Assembly (NCBI RefSeq): GCF_026340465.1
Contig: NZ_JAPEPC010000001.1
Coordinates: 5,647,001-5,711,000 of the forward strand
Length of the DNA: 64,000 nucleotides
Direction of reading: 5' to 3'
DNA from: Streptomyces sp. NBC_01306
Lineage (GTDB): Bacteria; Actinomycetota; Actinomycetes; Streptomycetales; Streptomycetaceae
The notes below the pieces were generated by a model, which saw only the letters and a list, made by a program, of their open reading frames with translations, had not been told where the DNA came from and searched no databases. Position 1 is the stretch's first letter. Each line of letters opens with the position of its first letter. The translations under genes were made by a program, and so were the position numbers. Positions 32,792 to 41,278 of the stretch are shown here, piece by piece.

Positions 32792-34588
32792 TCAGCCCCG
32801 GTAGATCGCTTCGATCTCGTCCGCGAAGTCCTTCGCCACCACAGCGCGCTTGAGCTTCAGCGACGGTGTGATGTGCCCCGCCTCCTCGGTGAGCTGCGCG
32901 GGCAGTACCCGGAACTTGCGGACGGACTCGGCCTTGGAGACCGCCGCGTTGCCGTCGTCCACCGCCCGCTGGATCTCGGCGAGCAGCTCCGGGTCCTCGC
33001 GCAGCGACAGCGCGGTGGACCCCACCGGCTTGCCGTTCTCCTCGGCCCACCGCGCCAGGAACTCCTCGTCCAGCGTGATCAGCGCGCCGATGAACGGCCG
33101 CCCGTCGCCGACCACCATGCACTCGGCGACCAGGGCATGAGCACGGATGCGGTCCTCGATCACCGCGGGGGCGACGTTCTTGCCGCCCGCGGTGACGATG
33201 ATCTCCTTCTTGCGGCCGGTGATCGCGAGATAGCCGTCCTCGTCGAGCGTGCCGATGTCACCGGTGTGGAACCAGCCGTCCGCCAGCGCATCGGCCGTCG
33301 CCGTCTCGTTGTTCCAGTAGCCGCTGAACAGGTGCTCGCCGTGCAGCAGCACCTCGCCGTCGTCCGCTATCCGTACGACCGAACCGGGCAGCGGCTGGCC
33401 GACCGTGCCGATCTTCTGCCGGTCCCACGGGTTGAAGGCGGTCGCCGCACAGGACTCGGTGAGGCCGTACCCCTCCAGCACTGTGAAGCCGATGCCCCGG
33501 TAGAAGTGGCCGAGCCGCTCGCCCAGCGGCGCGCCACCGGAGATCGCGTACTCGCCGCGTCCGCCGAGTACCGCCCGCAGCTTGCTGAAGACCAGCCGGT
33601 CGAAGACCTTGTGCTTGATCCGCAGGCCCGCGGACGGGCCCTGCGGGGTACCGAGCGCGCGGCTGTAGGCGATGGCGGTGTTCGCGGCCTTGTCGAAGAT
33701 CTTTCCCTTGCCGTCGGCCTGCGCCTTGGCGCGCGCCGAGTTGTAGACCTTCTCGAAGACCCGGGGCACGCCCAGGATCAACGTCGGCCTGAAGGAGGCC
33801 AGTTCGTCCGTGAGGTGCTTGATGTCCGGTACGCAGCCGATCTTGATCGGCGCCATCACGGAGGAGACCTCGACCAGCCGGCCGAAGACATGCGCGGCGG
33901 GCAGGAAGAGCAGCACCGAACACTCGCCGCTGCGGAACAGCGGTTTCAGCCGCTCCACGATGTTGCCGCACTCGGCGAAGAAGCTGCGGTGGGTCAGCAC
34001 GCAGCCCTTCGGGCGGCCGGTGGTCCCCGACGTGTAGACGATGGTGGCCGGATCGTCGGCCCGCGCCCGGGAGCTGCGCTCGTCCACGGTCGCGTCCGTG
34101 ACCCCGGCGCCACTCGCCCTGAGCTCGTCGACGGCGCCCCGGTCGATCTGCCAGACGTGCTTGAGGGCCGGCAGCGAGTGCCGTACGGCCTCCACGGTCG
34201 CGGCGTGCGCGTCGCTCTCCACGAGCACCGCGACCGCTCCGGAGTCGCCGAGTATCCACTGCACCTGCTCGGCCGAACTGGTCTCGTACACCGGCACGGT
34301 GATCGCGCCCGCGCTCCAGATCGCGAAGTCCAGCTGCACCCACTCGTACCGGGTACGGGACATCAGCGCGACCCGGTCCCCGGGCTGCACACCCGCGGCG
34401 ATCAGGCCCTTCGCGGCGTCATGGACCTCGGTGAGGAACCGGGCGGCGGTGACATCGGTCCAGGCGCCGGCCACCTTGCGGCCCATCACCGCGGCATCGG
34501 GGTGCTGAGCGGCGTTGCGGCGGATCAGATCTGTCAGATTGCCGTCCGATGGGACCTCGTACAGGGCCGGAAGGCTGAACTCACGCAA
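32792..34588 (-). CDS. Long-chain fatty-acid-CoA ligase, FadD15 type
   Basis: 598 residues from the TTG at 34588, preceded by AGAGGAG at 8 nt; an in-frame ATG 24 bp upstream would bury that site. Adenylate-forming motifs are complete: P-loop YTSGTTGRPKGCVLTH, YGLTESCA, the WFHTGDIG aspartate and the GRKKEIIVTAGGKNVAP hinge, with the catalytic Lys near the end (SLKLKR). It activates fatty acids to acyl-CoA via acyl-AMP. Length and neighbours match FadD15 (Rv2187). A 12-bp palindrome TACCCATGGGTA (34649-34660) lies in its upstream region. Confidence 0.93.
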   Translation of the reverse strand: MREFSLPALYEVPSDGNLTDLIRRNAAQHPDAAVMGRKVAGAWTDVTAARFLTEVHDAAKGLIAAGVQPGDRVALMSRTRYEWVQLDFAIWSAGAITVPVYETSSAEQVQWILGDSGAVAVLVESDAHAATVEAVRHSLPALKHVWQIDRGAVDELRASGAGVTDATVDERSSRARADDPATIVYTSGTTGRPKGCVLTHRSFFAECGNIVERLKPLFRSGECSVLLFLPAAHVFGRLVEVSSVMAPIKIGCVPDIKHLTDELASFRPTLILGVPRVFEKVYNSARAKAQADGKGKIFDKAANTAIAYSRALGTPQGPSAGLRIKHKVFDRLVFSKLRAVLGGRGEYAISGGAPLGERLGHFYRGIGFTVLEGYGLTESCAATAFNPWDRQKIGTVGQPLPGSVVRIADDGEVLLHGEHLFSGYWNNETATADALADGWFHTGDIGTLDEDGYLAITGRKKEIIVTAGGKNVAPAVIEDRIRAHALVAECMVVGDGRPFIGALITLDEEFLARWAEENGKPVGSTALSLREDPELLAEIQRAVDDGNAAVSKAESVRKFRVLPAQLTEEAGHITPSLKLKRAVVAKDFADEIEAIYRG

Positions 34589-34808
34589 GACTGCTGCTCC
34601 TCTGGTCGACATCGCTGTCGCCACGACTGGACCTGACCGCCCGGACGTTACCCATGGGTACGCGGTTCCCGATAGGGGGTTCCGGCCAGATGTTCCATGC
34701 GTCACACGACACCGCTGTGCTTCGCGCAGAGTAGTCCACGCATGTCGAGCGGCGGCGGTATTCGCAGGTCCGGCACCCTCTATCCATGTTGTGCCCAGGA
34801 GTCCTAGG

Positions 34809-35579
34809 GTGATCTCCATGCGCGTGCATGTGGTCAGTGACGTCCATGGCAACACCAGCGGTCTGGCGAGGGCCGGCGACGGCGCCGACGCTCTCATCTG
34901 CCTCGGCGACCTGGTCCTCTTCCTGGACTACGCCGATCACTCCCGCGGGATCTTCCCCGACCTCTTCGGGGTCGAGAACGCCGACCGCATCGTGGAGCTG
35001 CGCACCGCGCGCCGCTTCGACGAGGCGCGCGACCTCGGCCGCAGGCTCTGGAGCGGGGTGGACCGCGACACCGCGATCGAGACGGCGGTGCGCAGCCAGT
35101 ACGCCGACATGTTCGCGGCCTTCCCCACTCCGACGTACGCGACCTACGGCAACGTCGACATCCCACCGCTCTGGCGCGAGTACGCCCGCCCCGGTACGAC
35201 CGTCCTGGACGGCGAGCGCGTCGAGATCGGCGGCCGTGTCTTCGGCTTCGTCGGCGGCGGCCTCAGGACCCCGATGCGCACGCCCTACGAGGTGAGCGAC
35301 GAGGAGTACGCGGCCAAGATCGAGGCGCTCGGCGACGTCGACGTGCTCTGTACGCACATCCCGCCCGAGGTCCCGGAGCTGGTGTACGACACGGTGGCCC
35401 GCCGCTTCGAGCGGGGCAGCCGCGCCCTGCTCGCCGCGATCCAGCGCATCCGCCCGAAGTACGCGCTCTTCGGGCATGTGCACCAGCCCCTGTCCCGCCG
35501 GGTCCGTGTCGGCCGGACCGAGTGCGTGAACGTCGGCCACTTCGCTTCGACCTCGCGGCCCTGGGTCATGGAGTGGTAG
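34809..35579 (+). CDS. Metallophosphoesterase
   Basis: 256 residues from GTG 34809, which has AGGAG at an ideal 7-nt spacing; ATG 34818 is the more conventional start but is 16 nt from that site. Calcineurin-like motifs are DVHG, GDLV, GNVD, a lone His in CTHIPPE and GHVH, giving a two-metal phosphoesterase centre. Substrate unknown. Divergent from the acyl-CoA ligase gene. Confidence 0.9.
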   Translation: MISMRVHVVSDVHGNTSGLARAGDGADALICLGDLVLFLDYADHSRGIFPDLFGVENADRIVELRTARRFDEARDLGRRLWSGVDRDTAIETAVRSQYADMFAAFPTPTYATYGNVDIPPLWREYARPGTTVLDGERVEIGGRVFGFVGGGLRTPMRTPYEVSDEEYAAKIEALGDVDVLCTHIPPEVPELVYDTVARRFERGSRALLAAIQRIRPKYALFGHVHQPLSRRVRVGRTECVNVGHFASTSRPWVMEW

Positions 35580-35580
35580 C

Positions 35581-35636
35581 GGTCAGTGGTGGGCGGTCAG
35601 CGGTAGCCGGTCGGTGGTGGGCGGTCAGCGGTCCGG
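35581..35636. repeat. 28-bp tandem duplication
   Basis: Two adjacent 28-bp units built on GGTGGGCGGTCAGCGGT (35581-35608 and 35609-35636), with a few differences at the ends, lie directly after the metallophosphoesterase stop. Confidence 0.75.
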
Positions 35637-35698
35637 TGCGCACGCGATAGCCTTCACAGCGCATGCACACCGGATTCCGCACTGGAGGAGCCACGGCG

Positions 35699-36154
35699 AT
35701 GGCTGAACACACCAGCTCAAGCATCACGATCGAGGCCGCACCGGCCGACGTCATGGGCGTGATCGCCGACTTCGCCCGCTACCCGGAGTGGACCGGCGAG
35801 GTCAAGGAGGCCGAAGTGCTCTCCACCGACGCCGAGGGCCGCGCCGAGCAGGTCAGGCTGGTGCTCGACGCCGGCGCGATCAAGGACGACCACACCCTCG
35901 CGTACACCTGGACCGGCGCCGACGAGGTCAGCTGGACGCTGGTCAAGTCGCAGATGCTCCGCGCGCTCGACGGTACGTACCTCCTCGCCCCGGCCGGTGA
36001 CGCCACCGAGGTCACCTACCGGCTGACCGTCGACGTCAAGATCCCGATGCTCGGGATGATCAAGCGCAAGGCCGAGAAGGTCATCATCGACCGCGCCCTG
36101 GCCGGTCTGAAGAAGCGGGTCGAGTCGGGCGCCGCAGCACAGTCCGAGGGCTGA
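35699..36154 (+). CDS. SRPBCC (START-like) lipid/ligand-binding protein
   Basis: 151 residues with GGAGGAG 9 nt upstream. One SRPBCC/polyketide-cyclase-like fold (ITIEAAPADVMGVIADFARYPEW at the start, then a long C-terminal helix RKAEKVIIDRALAGLKKR) forming a hydrophobic cavity. The syntenic M. tuberculosis protein is Rv2185c (TB16.3). Six bp separate it from the ArsA-like ATPase gene, so they form an operon. Ligand unknown; the fatty-acid ligase nearby makes a lipid plausible. Confidence 0.88.
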   Translation: MAEHTSSSITIEAAPADVMGVIADFARYPEWTGEVKEAEVLSTDAEGRAEQVRLVLDAGAIKDDHTLAYTWTGADEVSWTLVKSQMLRALDGTYLLAPAGDATEVTYRLTVDVKIPMLGMIKRKAEKVIIDRALAGLKKRVESGAAAQSEG

Positions 36155-36160
36155 CGCCCG

Positions 36161-37306
36161 ATGCGTACGGTCCTCGTCACCGGCCTCGGCGGCGCGGGCC
36201 GCACCACCGTCGCGGCGGCCACCGCGCTGGCGGCCGCCCGCGAAGGCGAACGGGTCCTGCTGCTCTCCACCGACCCGGACCCGGGTGAGAGTCTGTCCGC
36301 CGCCCGCGACGCGGGGGTGCGGGCCGAACGGATCGACTCCGGCGCACACTTCCGTACCGAACTGCTGGCCCTCCAGGAACGCGGCGCCGCGGCCCTCGAT
36401 CTGCTCGGCGCTGCCAGGCTGGAGGAGGAGGAGCTGACCGAGCTGCCGGGCGCCGGGCAGCTCGCGCTGCTGCACGCGCTGCGCACCGTCGACAGCGCCG
36501 AGTGGGACCTGACCGTCGTCGACATGCCTCCCGTCCAGGAGACCCTGGCCGTCCTCGCCCTCCCCGAGCAGCTCCGCCGCTACCTGCGCCGGCTGCTGCC
36601 GCCCGAGCGGCAGGCGGCCCGGGCGCTGCGCCCGATGCTGGCCCAGCTCGCGGGCGTCCCGATGCCCGCGCAGTGGGTGTACGGGACGACCGCCCGGTGG
36701 GAGGACGAACTGGCCGCGGTCCAGGCCAGGATCGACGACCCGGACACCACCGTGCGGCTGGTGGCCGAGCCGGGACCCGCCGCCACCCGGGCGCTGCGCA
36801 CCGCCCGTACCGGGATCGCCCTGTACCGCCGCACCCTCGACCTGGTCGTCGCGAACCGGCTGCTGCCCACCGGCTCCCGCGACCCCTGGCTCGCTGCGCT
36901 CGCGGCACAGCAGCAGGAGCACCTCAAGGAGCTGTCGGCCTGCTTCGGCGACGTGGACGTGGCGGAACTTCCCCATCTGGGACGCGCCCCGCGCACCGCC
37001 GACGAGCTGGTCCCGCTGGAACGCCCGGCCGCTCGCCGTGCGGCGGCCCCGGAGTGGAGCGTCGAGGACCGGCTCGCCGACGACGGCGTGCTGGTCTGGC
37101 AGCTTCCGCTGCCCGGCGCGGTCAAGGAGGAGCTGGGCCTGGTGCGGCGCGGCGACGAACTGCTGCTCACCGCAGGGCCGTTCCGCAGGACCGTCACCCT
37201 GCCGTCGGCGCTCCGCCGCTGCACGGTCGAGGGCGCGGGGCTCACGGACGGGGTGCTGGGCATCCGGTTCGCGCCCGATCCGGGGCTGTGGCCGCAGAGC
37301 CGCTGA
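36161..37306 (+). CDS. ArsA/GET3-like P-loop ATPase with altered Walker A
   Basis: 381 residues. It has the deviant Walker A position at the N-terminus (VLVTGLGGAGRTTVAA), LLLSTDPDPG and DLTVVDMPPVQETL, as in ArsA/Get3 proteins. The family sequence GKGGVGKTT appears as GLGGAGRTT, so both the signature Lys and the P-loop Lys are lost (Leu and Arg). The C-terminal 90 residues resemble the small beta domain of actinobacterial ArsA-like proteins (VWQLPLPGAVKEELGLVRRGDELLL). Corresponds to Rv2184c by order. Client and activity unknown; ATP hydrolysis may be weak. Confidence 0.85.
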   Translation: MRTVLVTGLGGAGRTTVAAATALAAAREGERVLLLSTDPDPGESLSAARDAGVRAERIDSGAHFRTELLALQERGAAALDLLGAARLEEEELTELPGAGQLALLHALRTVDSAEWDLTVVDMPPVQETLAVLALPEQLRRYLRRLLPPERQAARALRPMLAQLAGVPMPAQWVYGTTARWEDELAAVQARIDDPDTTVRLVAEPGPAATRALRTARTGIALYRRTLDLVVANRLLPTGSRDPWLAALAAQQQEHLKELSACFGDVDVAELPHLGRAPRTADELVPLERPAARRAAAPEWSVEDRLADDGVLVWQLPLPGAVKEELGLVRRGDELLLTAGPFRRTVTLPSALRRCTVEGAGLTDGVLGIRFAPDPGLWPQSR

Positions 37307-37438
37307 CCGGGCCGGATACGGAGCCGTCGACCGAGCGGCCCGACCGCCGCTGACCGGGCCGGTGAACGTAGCAGGGCCGTTCGGGTAACGTCGTAAGTAC
37401 GGTCCGAAGTACACCCGTATCCGTCGCAGGAGTCCGCC

Positions 37439-37891
37439 ATGAGCGAAGCCACCGAGCAGCCCGACACCGACTCGGACGCCTGGGCGAAGGCCTGCGCCGA
37501 GGACCTCGCAGCGGAGAAGGCCCGCCGCCGCGCCCAGTACGGAAGCCCCGAGGGATCGGCGGCCGACGAGCTCAAGAAGCTCTTCGAAGCGGTCGCCGAC
37601 AAGGTGTCCGACTTCCAGTCGTCGCTCCCCGGCATGGCCGCCCAGGGCGCCGTGCAGCAGTTCCTCAGCCAGGCGAAGTCCGTCGTCGAGCCCGTGGTCG
37701 AGCGCAACCCCGATGTCTTCGACCACCTGGCGGCCGCCGGCGGTGAACTCCTCGCCGCCTACCGTTCGGCGGTGGAGAAGCAGGAACAGCGGTGGACCGC
37801 GGGCCGGGAAACGGCCGAGGGCCGGGACGCGGGCAAGGACGACGGCGGCGACGAGGGCCCCGGCCCGGCCGAGCGCATCGATCTGGACTGA
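37439..37891 (+). CDS. DUF5304 family protein upstream of glkA
   Basis: 150 residues, GCAGGAG 8 nt upstream. Acidic ends flank an amphipathic helical middle (DELKKLFEAVADKVSDFQSS, then FLSQAKSVVEPVVERNPDVF). No catalytic motif. It occupies the place of Rv2183c and of S. coelicolor SCO2127, the gene before glkA that has been reported to affect glucose uptake and kinase activity. It is separated from glkA by 69 bp, so cotranscription is likely. Confidence 0.85.
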   Translation: MSEATEQPDTDSDAWAKACAEDLAAEKARRRAQYGSPEGSAADELKKLFEAVADKVSDFQSSLPGMAAQGAVQQFLSQAKSVVEPVVERNPDVFDHLAAAGGELLAAYRSAVEKQEQRWTAGRETAEGRDAGKDDGGDEGPGPAERIDLD

Positions 37892-37960
37892 TCACCCCGG
37901 GCCTGCGGCCCTCGGGTACGGTTGCCCCTCAGCGGGGCTCGACCGAAAACTGAGGGACTC

Positions 37961-38902
37961 ATGGGACTCACCATCGGCGTCGACATCGGCGGCACGAAGA
38001 TCGCGGCCGGAGTGGTCGACGAAGAGGGCGCCATTCTCGATGTGCACAGGGTGCCCACCCCGCCGACCGCCGAAGGCATCGTCGACGCTATCTGCGCGGC
38101 AGTCTCCGAGGCCGGCAAGGGGCACGAGATCGAGGCGGTCGGCATCGGGGCAGCCGGATACGTGGACGACAAGCGGGCGACCGTCCTCTTCGCGCCGAAC
38201 ATCAACTGGCGGCACGAGCCGCTCAAGGACAAGGTCGAGCAGCGCATCGGCCTGCCCGTGGTCGTGGAGAACGACGCCAACGCGGCTGCCTGGGGCGAGT
38301 ACAAGTTCGGTGCGGGCCAGGGGCACGAGGACGTCATCTGCATCACGATCGGCACCGGTCTCGGCGGCGGCATCATCATCGGCAACAAGCTGCGCCGTGG
38401 ACGGTTCGGTGTGGCCGCCGAGTTCGGCCACATCCGGGTCGTCCCGGACGGGCTGCTGTGCGGCTGCGGCAGCCAGGGCTGCTGGGAGCAGTACGCGTCG
38501 GGCCGGGCCCTCGTCAGGTACGCGACGCAGCGCGCCAACGCCACCCCGGACCACGCACAGGTGCTGCTCGGCCTCGGCGACGGCACCCCCGGCGGCATCC
38601 AGGGCAAGCACATCAGCGAGGCCGCCCGCCAGGGCGACCCGGTGGCCATCGACTCGTTCCGCGAGCTGGCCCGCTGGGCCGGCGCCGGTCTGGCCGATCT
38701 GGCCTCGCTCTTCGACCCTTCGGCCTTCATCGTCGGCGGTGGTGTGTCGGACGAGGGCGAACTGGTCCTCGACCCGATCCGCAAGTCGTTCCGGCGCTGG
38801 CTGATCGGCGGCGCGTGGCGACCGCACGCCCAGGTGCTCGCGGCCCAACTGGGCGGCGAGGCAGGGCTGGTGGGCGCCGCAGACCTGGCCCGCCAGGGCT
38901 GA
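37961..38902 (+). CDS. glkA: ROK-family glucokinase
   Basis: 313 residues from ATG 37961 (GAGGG upstream). ROK marks are DIGGTKIAAGVV (ATP), VENDANAAAWGE (sugar and catalytic Asp), ITIGTGLGGGIII, and the zinc motif HIRVVPDGLLCGCGSQGCWEQYASG. It phosphorylates glucose in the cytoplasm. In S. coelicolor the orthologue (SCO2126) is also needed for glucose repression of other genes. A 66-nt perfect palindrome follows immediately. Confidence 0.94.
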   Translation: MGLTIGVDIGGTKIAAGVVDEEGAILDVHRVPTPPTAEGIVDAICAAVSEAGKGHEIEAVGIGAAGYVDDKRATVLFAPNINWRHEPLKDKVEQRIGLPVVVENDANAAAWGEYKFGAGQGHEDVICITIGTGLGGGIIIGNKLRRGRFGVAAEFGHIRVVPDGLLCGCGSQGCWEQYASGRALVRYATQRANATPDHAQVLLGLGDGTPGGIQGKHISEAARQGDPVAIDSFRELARWAGAGLADLASLFDPSAFIVGGGVSDEGELVLDPIRKSFRRWLIGGAWRPHAQVLAAQLGGEAGLVGAADLARQG

Positions 38903-38903
38903 C

Positions 38904-38969
38904 ACGGGCAGTTGGACCGGCGCCTGCCGCATCCCCGGGGATGCGGCAGGCGCCGGTCCAACTGCCCGT
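38904..38969 (+). terminator. 66-nt perfect palindrome after glkA
   Basis: Two 33-base arms are exactly complementary with no spacer, centred between 38936 and 38937. It begins 2 bp after the glkA stop and ends 15 bp before the next gene on the same strand. As RNA it is an extremely stable hairpin and should terminate glkA transcription. It also sits in the leader of the next gene unless that promoter lies within it. Confidence 0.85.
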
Positions 38970-38984
38970 CGTAGGGTGTCGCCC

Positions 38985-39737
38985 ATGGCGATCACTACGC
39001 TGCCCGAATCTCGTACTGAGAGCGGCTCGGCCGTAATCCGGGTGCTCAGTTACAACATCCGCTCGATGCGCGACGACCGCGCGGCGCTGGTCCGGGTGAT
39101 CCGTGCCTGCGACCCCGATCTGGTCCTCATCCAGGAGGCCCCGCGCTTCTTCCGCTGGCGCAAGGCCGCGGCCCGGCTCGCGGCCGCCACCGACCTGGTG
39201 ACACTCGGCGGCGGAGCCCCCGCGGCCGGCCCGCTGCTGCTCTGTTCGCTGCGCGCCACGGTGGAGCGCAGCGAGGACGTGCTCCTGCCGCGCACCCCGG
39301 GGCAGCACCGGCGCGGTTTCGCGACCGCCGTGATCCGTATCGGGGGTGCCCGGCTCGGTGTGCTCAACTGCCATCTGAGCCTGCAGCCCGCCGAGCGCCA
39401 CACGCAGGCGGGGCTGCTGCTCGACCGGCTCGGCTCGATGGACGTCCCGCACGCGGTCGTCGCCGGAGACCTCAACGACCGCCCGGACGGCCGGAGTTTC
39501 CGGCGGCTGGCGGCGGAGCTCCAGGACTGCCGTGCGGTGAAGCCGTGGGGCGGCGAGCACACCTACCCGGCGGCCGACCCGGACCGGCGGATCGACGCGG
39601 TCTTCGCGACGCCGGAGGTCGAGGTACTGGGGTGCGGAGTGCCGCAGGACATCCCGCAGGCGGACCTCCGGGCGGCGTCCGACCATCTCCCGGTACTCGC
39701 GGCGCTCCGGGTACGGACCGGCCCGTCCGGCGCCTGA
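38985..39737 (+). CDS. Endonuclease/exonuclease/phosphatase (EEP) family hydrolase
   Basis: 250 residues. EEP motifs are RVLSYNIRS, the metal-binding Glu in VLIQEAP, NCHLSLQP, VVAGDLNDRPD, RRIDAVFATP and SDHLPVLA, forming a DNase I-like Mg centre. There is no signal peptide, so it acts in the cytoplasm on a phosphodiester or phosphate ester that cannot be named. No obvious ribosome site; the upstream palindrome ends close to the start. Confidence 0.88.
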   Translation: MAITTLPESRTESGSAVIRVLSYNIRSMRDDRAALVRVIRACDPDLVLIQEAPRFFRWRKAAARLAAATDLVTLGGGAPAAGPLLLCSLRATVERSEDVLLPRTPGQHRRGFATAVIRIGGARLGVLNCHLSLQPAERHTQAGLLLDRLGSMDVPHAVVAGDLNDRPDGRSFRRLAAELQDCRAVKPWGGEHTYPAADPDRRIDAVFATPEVEVLGCGVPQDIPQADLRAASDHLPVLAALRVRTGPSGA

Positions 39738-39767
39738 GGCGACCGGATCAAACCAAGGGCAGCAGTC

Positions 39768-40346
39768 CTAGACCACGGCGCCCCGGCCGGGATCGTCCTC
39801 GTCGTCGTCCCCCGGCCCCATCCGCACCACCAGCGCCGCGAACCCGCCGAGGAACCCGCCGATACCGAGCGTCGCGAGCCACCACGTCATGTCCCAGCTC
39901 AGCACCACGGCGAGGATCAGCAGCACCGGCCCGCCCACGACGGCCAGCCACGCGAACTTCGCTGTGACGTCCGCCTCGGGGAGATCCGGGTCGGGCTGGA
40001 CGAAGTGGCCCTCGTCCGAAGGGCCGAGGTCGTCGTCGGACGGCTGCGCCAGGCCGTGGTCGCGCGGGCCGCCGACGCCCGGGGCAAAGACGACCGAGCT
40101 GCCCAGCGGCCGGCCGGGCCCGCTCGCCGGACCGGGCTCGGCGTCCGCGTCCGGTTCCTCGGCCGCCGGCTCCCGGGCCCCGTCGGCGTTGACCCCCTCC
40201 TCCAGCAGGGCGAGGTCCTCCACCGACTTGAAGGGCTTGGTGCCCGCGGGATCGGCGGGCTCCTCGCCGTACCCCGCGACGATCGCCGCCCACACCGCTT
40301 CCTCGTCGATCGGCTGCGGTTCGCGCTCCGCCTCGTTCTCAGCCAC
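39768..40346 (-). CDS. Hypothetical membrane protein, acidic N-terminal half
   Basis: 192 residues. Residues 1-125 are acidic and Pro/Gly-rich, predicted disordered; two TM helices follow (about 130-150 and 154-174), then an Asp-rich tail (GPGDDDEDDPG). The GTG start overlaps the end of the alpha/beta hydrolase gene by 8 bp, with GGGGAG upstream, so the pair is an operon. Conserved in streptomycetes as far as I recall. Function unknown. Confidence 0.8.
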   Translation of the reverse strand: MAENEAEREPQPIDEEAVWAAIVAGYGEEPADPAGTKPFKSVEDLALLEEGVNADGAREPAAEEPDADAEPGPASGPGRPLGSSVVFAPGVGGPRDHGLAQPSDDDLGPSDEGHFVQPDPDLPEADVTAKFAWLAVVGGPVLLILAVVLSWDMTWWLATLGIGGFLGGFAALVVRMGPGDDDEDDPGRGAVV

Positions 40347-41118
40347 CGGTGGTGCTCCCCTTCATCCCGACGCTCGGAGCGAGGCGGCCGATGAACGCGT
40401 GGCTCTGCTCGAAAATCCGCTCCGCATCGTGGTCCAACGTCGCCACGTGGTAGCTCTGTTCCAGCAGGACCTCCTCGACGTCCGTCGACGAGACCCGGCT
40501 GAGGATGCGGGCCGAGTCCGAGGGCCGCACCACATGGTCCTCGGCGCTGTGCAGCAGCAGCAACGGCTGAGTGACCTGGGGCAGTTCACGGTCCACCAGC
40601 CGGCAGAAACGCCGCAGCGAGTGGGCGCAGTGCAGCGGCACCCGGTCGTAACCCACCTCGACGGAGCCGCCCAGCGCGATGTCGCTGGCGATCCCCTTCG
40701 TCGTACGCACCAGATGCCGGGCGACCGGGAGCGCCTGCGCCGCGAGGCCGTGCACCTTGTTCAGCGGGTTGACCAGGACGAGGCCGCTCACCGAGTGGCC
40801 GTGCTTGGCGGCCAGCCGCAGGGCCAGCGCGCCGCCCATCGAGAGGCCGAAGACGAAGACCCGCTCGCACCGGTCGAGCAGGGCGCGCAGCTCGCGGTCC
40901 ACCTCCGCGTACCAGTCCTGCCAGCCGGTGACCTGCATGTCCTGCCAGCGCGTGCCGTGCCCCGGAAGCAGCGGCAGCGAGACCGTCAGTCCCTGCTCGG
41001 CCAGATACCCGGCCCAGGGCCGCAGCGACTGCGGCGATCCGGTGAATCCATGGCAGAGGAGGACGCCGGTCTCTCCGCCTTCGTGGCGGTAGGGCTCGGC
41101 TCCAGGAAGCACCGGCAC
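40339..41118 (-). CDS. Alpha/beta hydrolase (esterase/lipase type)
   Basis: 259 residues from GTG 41118, which has CAGGAG 6 nt upstream. The fold is marked by LLCHGFTGSPQSL (oxyanion HG), nucleophile elbow GLSMGGALAL, acid in LLLHSAEDHVV and the His in EQSYHVATLDHD. It resembles thermostable monoacylglycerol lipases and carboxylesterases. Cytoplasmic. Its neighbours (acyltransferase, acyl-CoA ligase) suggest lipid turnover, but that is inference. Divergent from the acyltransferase gene. Confidence 0.9.
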   Translation of the reverse strand: MPVLPGAEPYRHEGGETGVLLCHGFTGSPQSLRPWAGYLAEQGLTVSLPLLPGHGTRWQDMQVTGWQDWYAEVDRELRALLDRCERVFVFGLSMGGALALRLAAKHGHSVSGLVLVNPLNKVHGLAAQALPVARHLVRTTKGIASDIALGGSVEVGYDRVPLHCAHSLRRFCRLVDRELPQVTQPLLLLHSAEDHVVRPSDSARILSRVSSTDVEEVLLEQSYHVATLDHDAERIFEQSHAFIGRLAPSVGMKGSTTGG

Positions 41119-41278
41119 CGGGGTCTCCTGTTCGTCAGGTCTCGAAAGGTGTACTTCACCGTACGCGACCGGACCGACACCGACCAGGGCCGTCACCCCA
41201 GGACCGGGGGCGGATGGCCGGGGGCGCACGCCCCGCGCGGGATATGGTCGGTCCGACCGTCACAGGAAGGCATGCGAG

